Part shown: one piece after another, positions 8,582 to 15,646 of the stretch
Layout: every line of letters begins with the position of its first letter
Position numbering within the stretch: position 1 is the stretch's first letter
The notes under the pieces: model-generated
What the model was told of the DNA's origin: nothing
What the model saw: the letters and a program-made list of their open reading frames with translations, nothing else
Database searches by the model: none
Program-made: the position numbers and the translations under genes
Assembly: GCA_005240095.1 (NCBI GenBank)
Contig: SBAX01000188.1
Location: forward strand, 1-44,344
Direction of reading: 5' to 3'
Origin: Phycisphaera mikurensis
GTDB taxonomy: Bacteria > Planctomycetota > Phycisphaerae > UBA1845
Length of the DNA stretch: 44,344 nucleotides

Positions 8582-11500
8582 CTATTCCTTGAGTCCGATC
8601 TTTTGAACCAGGGCCTCGAAGCGGGGGTCGGCCCGAAGCGGATCGAAGACCGGGGCTGTACGAAGAAAAAGCAGCCACCAGGTGGCGGGCTCGTCGGCGG
8701 CCTTGTCCAGCCACTCAAACGCACGGCCCACATCACCCAGCCCCAGATGGCACATCGCTATGAACGCGGGGTCCACGCGCGTAGAGCCGGTGCGGTCGAC
8801 CAGGGCATCGGTTGCCCGCAGCGCCGCGTCCCTCTGACCCGCCGAGGCCTGTGCTCGCACCAGCGCCGGCACGCGTTCATCCATGGCGTCCGTTCCCGCA
8901 AGGTCGCTGATGACCTCGTTGTATCTGCCTTGCTCATTCCATGCCAGAGCTCGCAGCGCTCGCGCCCAGTAGAAATCCGGCGAGAGGGAGAGCACTTTTT
9001 CGCATTGTTCGATGGCCCGCGGATAGTCGCGGTCGTTGTAGTAGGCAAAGGCGACGTCGGCCGTGGTAATGAAGGAGAGCGGGTCGAGTCTCTGCCCGCG
9101 GCTCGCCGCCTCGATCGCATCCTTGGTTTTGCCCTGTGACAGGAGATAGAAGGCATGAATCTCGTGAGCCCGTCCGCTGTCCGGGTTGACGTCGAAAGCG
9201 TCCTTCAGGTGTCGCTCGACCGTTGCCCCGTTGCGGTCGGAAAAAAGCGCCGTGGCCGCCAGTGAGGCATGGGCGTCGGCAAGCTGCGGATCAAGCTGCA
9301 GGGCCGTCTGGGAGGCCGCCCGCGCCTTGGCAAACGTTTCACGGGGAGGTTCAAGGAAGGAAGCGGCCAGGACGTTGTAGGTCATCGCCAGCCCCGCGTG
9401 TGCTGCGGCGTACTTGGGGTCAAGCTCCACCGCTTCGTTGAAGTGGCTGAGGGCCTTGCGCCAATCTTCGGGAGTAAACTGATTCCAGGCAAAGAGCCCG
9501 CGCAGGTAGGCTTCGTGCGCCGCAGCATGCCTGGTGGGCGCGCGGGAAAGCAGGGCGCGCTCGCCGGGCAGCAGCTCCACGGCCATGCGCCGGGCGACGT
9601 GCTCGGCGACTTCCTTCTGCACCGCGAAGATGTCCTCCAGCGTGCGGTCGAAGTCCTGCGACCACATCTGAGTCTGGTCGCCGGCCTGGATCAGCTTGGC
9701 GGAGATGCGGACGCGGTCGGCCGTCCGCCGTACGCTGCCTTCCAGCACGTACCCCACGCCCAGCTCCCGGGCGATGTCCGTGATCGTACGGTCCGCGTTC
9801 TTGTAGCGCATCGCCGACGTGCGCGCGATCACTCCGAGCTTCTGCGGGTTGATCCGACCGAGTTGGCCGATCATCTCCTCGGTTAGCCCGTCGCTGAAGT
9901 AGTCCTGCTCCGGGTCGCGACTGAGGTTCTCGAAGGGAAGCACAGCGAGCATGATCCTACCGTCGGCCAACCCCCCCTTGTCCCCCCTTTGTAAGGGGGG
10001 AGGTTGTGGCGCCGTCGACGGCATCCGTGCCGGCGGCGGCAGGCCGACGCGGCGCATGAGGTCGATGAAACGCGGGTCGGTTCGCAAATTGGCGAAGAGC
10101 TGTGCCTTCAAGGTGCCCACCAGCAATGGGTCGCGCTCGCGATAGGCCTTCTCTAACCAGTCGAATGCAAGTTCGACTTCGTCCAGCCCGGCGTGAAGCA
10201 CGGCGAATAAGGCTGGTGCGACGTACGCATCGTTCAACCGGGTTGTAAGCTCCTCGAGAATTCTTCGGGAAACTTCGGGTCGGCCCGACTTCGCCGCGGC
10301 GTAGCCTAGCATGGCCATACACCAGGGATCGTTGCCGGACAGCCGAACGGCCTCGCGAGCCTCATTCATCGCTTCCACGAATTTCCCCTGTGCGAGCAAG
10401 GCCCTGGCGAGCTCGGCGCGGGCAATCGGGAAAGTCGGCGCCAGTTCGAGGGTCTTTCGGAACCGCGTCTCAGCCTGGGCGAAATCCCCCGCATAGTAGG
10501 CCACGACACCGACCATGTTGCTGATCTCGGGCGAGAGGGGATCAAGCTCCCGCGATCGGCCGGCCTCCTGAGTCGCTTCTTCGTACCGGCTTAGTCGCAT
10601 GTGCAGGGTCGCGTACCATTGACGGGCTCTGGCGGAATTGGGGCTTAGCGTCAGGGCCTGCTGGAACTTTCGCTCCGCCACGGGCCAGTCCCAGTCGTAG
10701 ATCGTTGCGATTTGGGCCAGCGCGGCATGTCCTTCGCCCAGCGATCCGTCCAATTCCACGGCCTTTGCGGCAGCAGCCCGGGCTTTGGGGATGGCCTCGC
10801 TGGGCCTCATGTAGCCAAAGGCCGGCACAAACAGATGAAGTTCCGCAAATCCCAGGTATCCCTGCGGCCAAGCTGGTTCCAGCTTCATGGCCTGCTCAAA
10901 GCATTCCGCGGCCCTTTCGGAACTTTCGGGCGTCCGTTTCTCCAGATAGAACCGGCCCTTCAGATAAGCCTCGTACGCTTCGGGGTTGATGGGGCGCGCC
11001 TCCACCATTCGCGCCTGCTCTTGGGGGTGAAGCGTTACCGAGATCTCGCGGGCGATGGTCTGGGCGACGTTGTTCTGCCAGGTCAGCAGGTTCTTCACTT
11101 CCGGGGCGAAGCTGTCGGCCCAGATCTGACTTTGACTGGTCGTATCGACCAGCCGGGCGGTGATGCGGATTTCGTCCTCGTGACGGCGGACGCTTCCTTC
11201 GACGACGTAATCAACCCCCAGCTCTTCCTTGATGTGCGGGATGGTCCGATCCGTGTTCTTGTAGTGCATGGCCGACGAACGGGCGATCACGCCGAGTTTC
11301 TGCGGGTTGACCCGGCCGAGCTGGGTAATCATCTCCTCGGTGAGCCCGTCGCTGAAATAGTCCTGCTCCGGATCCCGGCTGAGGTTCTCGAAGGGAAGCA
11401 CGACGAGCATGATCCTGCCGCCGGTGACCCCCCAGTGTCCTCCCTTGTTAAAGGGGGAAGCCGTGGCTTCTCTTCCTCCATCAAGTGGAGAGGTGGTCGC

Positions 11501-13975
11501 CTCTCTGTGCTTGTCCGGACCGGAGTCCGTCGGCAGGCCCACGCGGCGGAGAAGGTCATCGAAGCGAGGATCGCTACGCAAGGGATCCCATTGGGGCATA
11601 ACGCCCAGGAAAACCATCCACGTATCACGAGCCTCGTAGGCCTTTTCCAGCCACGAAAACGCCTCCCCCGGCTCGCCTAATCCCACATAGATCGTCGCGA
11701 TCATGGACGGCGGGACATAGCGCGATCGGCTGAGTGCGAGCCAGTCGGCCAGCAACGCGCGGGTTTCGGTTTCATGCCCGGCCCGCGCCAGACCATAACC
11801 CAGATTGCACGCCGCAAGTGCGAAGGAAGGCGCCAGCTCCAGGGACTTGCGCATGTGCGCCAGCGCCTCGTCGGTCTGATCCAGCTCCAGCAGGGCGAGC
11901 CCGGCCCCGTGGTGCAGCAACGGGAACTCCGGAGCGAACTGCAGACCGGCGCGCATGCGTGACAACATCTCGTTCCAATCGCGTTCCCAGTGGGCAATCC
12001 ATCCCAGGTTGTGAAAGAAGATCGGCGCCAGCGGGTCCAGTTCGATAGCGCGAAGCAATTCTGCGCGCGCCTCCGCCATTCGTCCCTGAATGCCGGCGTT
12101 CAGGGCGTACCACTGATGAGCCGTCGCATAGCGCGGGTTGAGCTTCATCGCCCGCTGGAAATCCTGTTCCCCCCTCTTTAAGTCCCACTCGAGGTAGAAT
12201 CGGACCATGCCCATCGAGGTGTGCGCCTCGGCCAACTGATCATCCAGCCGGAGGGCCCTTTCGGCCGCATCCCGCGCCTTGACCAGCGCGTCCGCTGGGG
12301 CGAGGTAGCCTTGGAGCGGAAGCAGGACGTAGGTATCGGCAATGCCGCTGTGGGCCAGCGCAAACGTCGGATCGATCTGTACGGCCTGGTCGAGCAGTCG
12401 CAGGGCGTTGTCGAATCCTTCCTTGGTCCGCTTGCTCCACCAGAAGCGACCCTGCAAATACAGGCGGTAGGCTTCGGCGTTTTCGCTGTATCCGCGAGAG
12501 ATTTTGCGCTTCTCCTCGCCGGTCAGGCGCAGCCGCAGGGCGTCGGTGATGTCCGCGGCGATGTCCCGCTCGATCTGGACTAAGTCCTCGAACTTGCGCT
12601 GATACCGCTCGCCCCAGAGCTGTCGGCTTTCGGTGACGCTTACCAGCTCCGCCTGGACGGTCAGGCTGTCGGCCCGTTTGAGCACTCGTCCAGTGAGGAC
12701 AGCCGTCGCGGAAAGATCACGCCCCAGTTCCGCCGGTTCATCCAGACGGTTCTTGTGCCGAAAAACGGTGCTGCGCGGGATGACCTTCAACCCCTCAAGC
12801 CGGGAAAAGCCGTTGATCAGGGTCTCGGTGATGCCATCGGTGAGGTAGTCGAGTTCGGCATCGCCGGAGTCGTTGGCGAAGGGCAGGACGGCCAGAGTCG
12901 GAGTTTCGCGCATGGATCGCGCCGTAGCGGGGGCGTCGGAGAGGCGTGCGGAGGTGCGTGACCCTGCGTCGGCGGCCGAATGCCGCCGTGCCTGGCGAAG
13001 CTCGCGGCGCACGAACCCTGCGCCGGCCAGCACGGCCGCGATGACAATGCAGGCAAGTACAGCGCGACCGGGGCGAAACGAGCGCCGCACCGTGGGGGGT
13101 GGGGGGGATTCGCTGTGGGAAAGCAGTGAGCGCAGAGAGAAAGCAAGGTCCGCGGCGGACTGGAAACGCCGTTCCGGGCGCTTCTCCAGGCAGCGGTCGA
13201 TGAGCCGTTCGAGCTCCAGCCCAACCCCGGACGCGGAGGATCGCACGCCGGCGGGTTCGTCCTTGAGGATCGCGGTCATTGTGTCGGCGGCGGTCTCGCC
13301 GAGGAAGGCGCGCCGGCCGGTGAGCATTTCGTACATCACGCAGCCGAAGGCGAAGATGTCCGTTCGGGCGTCGGTGGGCAGGGCCCGGATTTGTTCCGGG
13401 GCCATGTAGCAAAGCGTGCCGATGATTGCCCCCGGCCGCGTCTCGATCGTCAACGTCGGCGAGCTGGCCAGGTCGTGGACGGTCCCTTGTCCCGCGCCCG
13501 TCGATCGCGCCAATCCGAAGTCGAGGATCTTCACCTGGCCGTCGGCAGTGAGGAAGATGTTCTCGGGTTTGAGATCGCGGTGAATGACACCCTTAGCATG
13601 AGCTGCGGAAAGGCCCTCGGCAATCTCGATTCCCAGCTCCACCGCCTTTCGCGGCGACAGCGCGGACCGATCAATCCGCGAGCGGAGCGTCTCGCCCTCG
13701 AGAAGCTCCAGCACGACATAAGAAATGTCCTCATGTCGTCCCACATCGAACACGGCAAGGATGTTGGGGTGGGAGAGCGCGGCGACGGCCTTGGCCTCGC
13801 GCTCGAAGCGGGCCAGCGCCTGGGGATCGCGGGCGGTCGCCTCGGGCAGGACTTTGACGGCCACGTCGCGGTCCAGGCGCGTATCTCGTGCGCGATAGAC
13901 TTCACCCATGCCCCCTGCTCCCAGCGGAGCGAGGATCTCATACGGTCCCAGGCGCGTGTTCGGGGTCAGGCCCAT
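8582..13975 (-). CDS. Giant receptor-type Ser/Thr kinase with three TolB-like + TPR modules (1797 aa)
   Basis: Residues about 12-285 form a complete Hanks-type kinase: LGAGGMGEVY P-loop, VAVKVLP lysine, HRDLKPEN catalytic loop, DFGLA and MAPEQ. A membrane helix follows at about 302-322. The rest is three tandem modules of about 490 residues starting near 357, 853 and 1339. Each begins with a TolB-like segment of the kind found in adenylate-cyclase/TPR proteins (LPFENLSRDPEQDYFSDG in modules 2 and 3, LPFANDSGDAELDYLTDG in module 1), continues with TPRs, and ends near DPRFDDLLRRVGLP. Modules 2 and 3 are nearly identical over the TolB-like start. The two linkers are encoded by palindromic repeats. 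ATG 13973-13975 places GPYEIL at the N-terminus as in the paralogues. The kinase is cytoplasmic and the modules periplasmic if the helix spans once. The ligand is unknown. Confidence 0.9.
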   Translation of the reverse strand: MGLTPNTRLGPYEILAPLGAGGMGEVYRARDTRLDRDVAVKVLPEATARDPQALARFEREAKAVAALSHPNILAVFDVGRHEDISYVVLELLEGETLRSRIDRSALSPRKAVELGIEIAEGLSAAHAKGVIHRDLKPENIFLTADGQVKILDFGLARSTGAGQGTVHDLASSPTLTIETRPGAIIGTLCYMAPEQIRALPTDARTDIFAFGCVMYEMLTGRRAFLGETAADTMTAILKDEPAGVRSSASGVGLELERLIDRCLEKRPERRFQSAADLAFSLRSLLSHSESPPPPTVRRSFRPGRAVLACIVIAAVLAGAGFVRRELRQARRHSAADAGSRTSARLSDAPATARSMRETPTLAVLPFANDSGDAELDYLTDGITETLINGFSRLEGLKVIPRSTVFRHKNRLDEPAELGRDLSATAVLTGRVLKRADSLTVQAELVSVTESRQLWGERYQRKFEDLVQIERDIAADITDALRLRLTGEEKRKISRGYSENAEAYRLYLQGRFWWSKRTKEGFDNALRLLDQAVQIDPTFALAHSGIADTYVLLPLQGYLAPADALVKARDAAERALRLDDQLAEAHTSMGMVRFYLEWDLKRGEQDFQRAMKLNPRYATAHQWYALNAGIQGRMAEARAELLRAIELDPLAPIFFHNLGWIAHWERDWNEMLSRMRAGLQFAPEFPLLHHGAGLALLELDQTDEALAHMRKSLELAPSFALAACNLGYGLARAGHETETRALLADWLALSRSRYVPPSMIATIYVGLGEPGEAFSWLEKAYEARDTWMVFLGVMPQWDPLRSDPRFDDLLRRVGLPTDSGPDKHREATTSPLDGGREATASPFNKGGHWGVTGGRIMLVVLPFENLSRDPEQDYFSDGLTEEMITQLGRVNPQKLGVIARSSAMHYKNTDRTIPHIKEELGVDYVVEGSVRRHEDEIRITARLVDTTSQSQIWADSFAPEVKNLLTWQNNVAQTIAREISVTLHPQEQARMVEARPINPEAYEAYLKGRFYLEKRTPESSERAAECFEQAMKLEPAWPQGYLGFAELHLFVPAFGYMRPSEAIPKARAAAAKAVELDGSLGEGHAALAQIATIYDWDWPVAERKFQQALTLSPNSARARQWYATLHMRLSRYEEATQEAGRSRELDPLSPEISNMVGVVAYYAGDFAQAETRFRKTLELAPTFPIARAELARALLAQGKFVEAMNEAREAVRLSGNDPWCMAMLGYAAAKSGRPEVSRRILEELTTRLNDAYVAPALFAVLHAGLDEVELAFDWLEKAYRERDPLLVGTLKAQLFANLRTDPRFIDLMRRVGLPPPARMPSTAPQPPPLQRGDKGGLADGRIMLAVLPFENLSRDPEQDYFSDGLTEEMIGQLGRINPQKLGVIARTSAMRYKNADRTITDIARELGVGYVLEGSVRRTADRVRISAKLIQAGDQTQMWSQDFDRTLEDIFAVQKEVAEHVARRMAVELLPGERALLSRAPTRHAAAHEAYLRGLFAWNQFTPEDWRKALSHFNEAVELDPKYAAAHAGLAMTYNVLAASFLEPPRETFAKARAASQTALQLDPQLADAHASLAATALFSDRNGATVERHLKDAFDVNPDSGRAHEIHAFYLLSQGKTKDAIEAASRGQRLDPLSFITTADVAFAYYNDRDYPRAIEQCEKVLSLSPDFYWARALRALAWNEQGRYNEVISDLAGTDAMDERVPALVRAQASAGQRDAALRATDALVDRTGSTRVDPAFIAMCHLGLGDVGRAFEWLDKAADEPATWWLLFLRTAPVFDPLRADPRFEALVQKIGLKE
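9971..10005. repeat. In-frame palindromic repeat at the module 2/3 junction of the giant kinase
   Basis: The plus strand contains CCCCCCTTTGTAAGGGGGG (9982-10000), a hairpin with an eight-base stem and three-base loop, preceded by a second C-run (9971-9977) followed by TTGT. On the minus strand it encodes the linker PPPLQRGDKGGLADG immediately before the third TolB-like module. It does not disturb the reading frame. Confidence 0.7.
11428..11493. repeat. In-frame palindromic repeat pair at the module 1/2 junction of the giant kinase
   Basis: Two adjacent palindromes: CTCCCTT-GTTA-AAGGGGG (11440-11457) and CTCCA-TCAAG-TGGAG (11476-11490). On the minus strand they encode TSPLDGGREATASPFNKGG, directly before the second TolB-like module. 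The first palindrome is a variant of the element at 9971-10005. Confidence 0.65.
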
Positions 13976-13983
13976 CCGAAGCT

Positions 13984-14018
13984 ATTGTCGATTGTCGATT
14001 GCCGATTGTCGATTGCCG
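13984..14018 (-). repeat. Five tandem CGRCAAT heptamers upstream of the giant kinase start
   Basis: Five ATTGYCG units (ATTGTCG, ATTGTCG, ATTGCCG, ATTGTCG, ATTGCCG on the plus strand) fill 13984-14018. In the sense of the kinase gene the array ends eight bases before ATG 13973-13975. The rest of the divergent intergenic region, to 14170, holds no recognisable operator. Confidence 0.85.
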
Positions 14019-14170
14019 CTGGAAACGCATGCGCCAGACATCTCTGTGTGCCCTCGCGGACACCGGAAAAGGATGGGCGGCGCACCAGGATGCCCCACGC
14101 CAGGGTTGCCCATATACTCGTCGCAGCGGGACGGAACACGGCTTAGCCCGACCGTTCATAGGAGAAGATC

Positions 14171-15562
14171 ATGGTGCGATCAACGCTTGTGTTTTCGTGC
14201 GCATTCGGTGCCGCGACGCTTGCGGACGACAGCCAAGTGGCCGGGAGGCGTTTCTGGGGGCATTGGCGCGGACCAACCGGCAACGGTGTGGCCGCGGACG
14301 CCAGGCCGCCGATTGAGTGGAGCGAACAGAAAAACATCCGCTGGAAGGCCGAGCTTCCAGGACACGGCCATTCCACCCCGATCGTGTGGGACCAGCGCGT
14401 GTACATCCAGGCCGCGATTGCCGTGACAGGCGAGAAAACGCAGACCGAAGCCCCAAAGGAAGGCGCCCCCGACGGTGCGTCCCCGGCTGGACAGTCGCCC
14501 GGCGGCGATCGACCCGGGCGCGAAGGCGGCGGGGGAAGAAGGCGACAGCCGCCTCCGACGGACCTCTACCGATTCGTCATCCTCGCTCTCGATCGCGCTA
14601 CCGGAAAAACACTGTGGGAAAAAACGTTGCGTCAGGAAGTGCCGCACGAAGGCAGTCACCAGGACGGCAGCCTCGCCCCCGCCTCCCCGCTCACTGACGG
14701 GGAGCACGTCGTCGCCTACTTCGGTTCCCGCGGGCTGTACTGCCTTACGATGGATGGTCAGCTCGTCTGGGAGAAAGACCTCGGCGACATGCAGACCCGC
14801 AATGGTTTCGGCGAGGGCAGCTCGCCCGCCCTGCATCGCGACACGCTGATCGTGAACTGGGACCACGAAGGCGGTTCATTCATCGTTGCGCTGGACAGGA
14901 AAACCGGTGCGGAAAAATGGCGCCGTCCCCCCGACGAGCCGACCTCCTGGTCCACGCCGCTGATCATCGACGACGGATCGAGGGTGCAGACCATCGTGAG
15001 TGCCACCAGGCGCGTCCGCAGCTATGACCTCGCCTCCGGCGAGCTCATCTGGGAGTGCGCCGGGCTTGGCGCGAACTGCACACCAACACCGGTGGCCGAC
15101 GATGAGCTGGTGTACACGATGAGCGGTTTTCGCGACGAGGCCCTGCTGGCCATCCGATACAAGGGTGTTTCCGGCGACCTTAGCGGAACGGATTCCGTAG
15201 CCTGGACGATCGACAAGGGCACATCCTACGTGCCTTCGCCGCTGTTGTACGGCGGTTCCCTGTACTTCCTGCAGAAGAACACGGGCATCCTCTCGAGCTA
15301 TGAGGCCAAGACGGGCAAGCCGCACTATGCTCAGCAGCGACTCGAGCCCATCGACGGCGTGTACGCCTCGCCGGTCGGCGCGGCCGATCGCGTCTATATT
15401 CTGGGGCGCAATGGAAAAACCTGCGTGCTGAAGCACGGCAAGGAATTCGAGCTGCTGGCGGTCAATACTCTGGACGACGAATTCACAGCCTCGCCCGCTA
15501 TCGCGGGGGACGAATTATTTCTCCGGGGGCGCAAGCACCTGTATTGCATCGCCGCAGACTGA
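14171..15562 (+). CDS. Exported PQQ-type beta-propeller repeat protein
   Basis: The protein has 463 residues. A short signal peptide ends near ATLA-DD. The mature part starts FWGHWRGPTGNG, a hallmark of exported PQQ-like propellers common in planctomycetes. Blades show the tryptophan-rich repeats ALDRATGKTLWEKTL, ALDRKTGAEKWRRP, SYDLASGELIWEC and SYEAKTGKPHYAQ. A proline/glycine/arginine-rich insert (about residues 95-125) interrupts the first blades. Such proteins bind PQQ only in true dehydrogenases; otherwise the fold is a binding scaffold like BamB, and no dehydrogenase active-site motif is clear here. AGGAGA (14159-14164) precedes the ATG. It is the only plus-strand gene within the kinase island, divergent from the giant kinase and convergent with the next. 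A functional link to the kinases is possible but unproven. Confidence 0.85.
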   Translation: MVRSTLVFSCAFGAATLADDSQVAGRRFWGHWRGPTGNGVAADARPPIEWSEQKNIRWKAELPGHGHSTPIVWDQRVYIQAAIAVTGEKTQTEAPKEGAPDGASPAGQSPGGDRPGREGGGGRRRQPPPTDLYRFVILALDRATGKTLWEKTLRQEVPHEGSHQDGSLAPASPLTDGEHVVAYFGSRGLYCLTMDGQLVWEKDLGDMQTRNGFGEGSSPALHRDTLIVNWDHEGGSFIVALDRKTGAEKWRRPPDEPTSWSTPLIIDDGSRVQTIVSATRRVRSYDLASGELIWECAGLGANCTPTPVADDELVYTMSGFRDEALLAIRYKGVSGDLSGTDSVAWTIDKGTSYVPSPLLYGGSLYFLQKNTGILSSYEAKTGKPHYAQQRLEPIDGVYASPVGAADRVYILGRNGKTCVLKHGKEFELLAVNTLDDEFTASPAIAGDELFLRGRKHLYCIAAD

Positions 15563-15646
15563 TCGCTCGCCGACCGTCGGCCCTCACGATCTGCTCGACG
15601 GCCCGGCTTTGGGTTCCTTACGTGGAGGATTGTCGCAAGCCAGAGG

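Noticed and set aside
8569-8736. N-terminal extension of the MOSC protein to 8736
   Set aside because: It overlaps the giant kinase gene; ATG 8568 has a good GAGGAG upstream and begins exactly at the MOSC_N signature.
3121-14018. Short tandem repeats (ATTGTCG arrays) as possible CRISPR arrays
   Set aside because: The units are seven bases with no spacers, and no cas genes are present; they are simple heptamer arrays.
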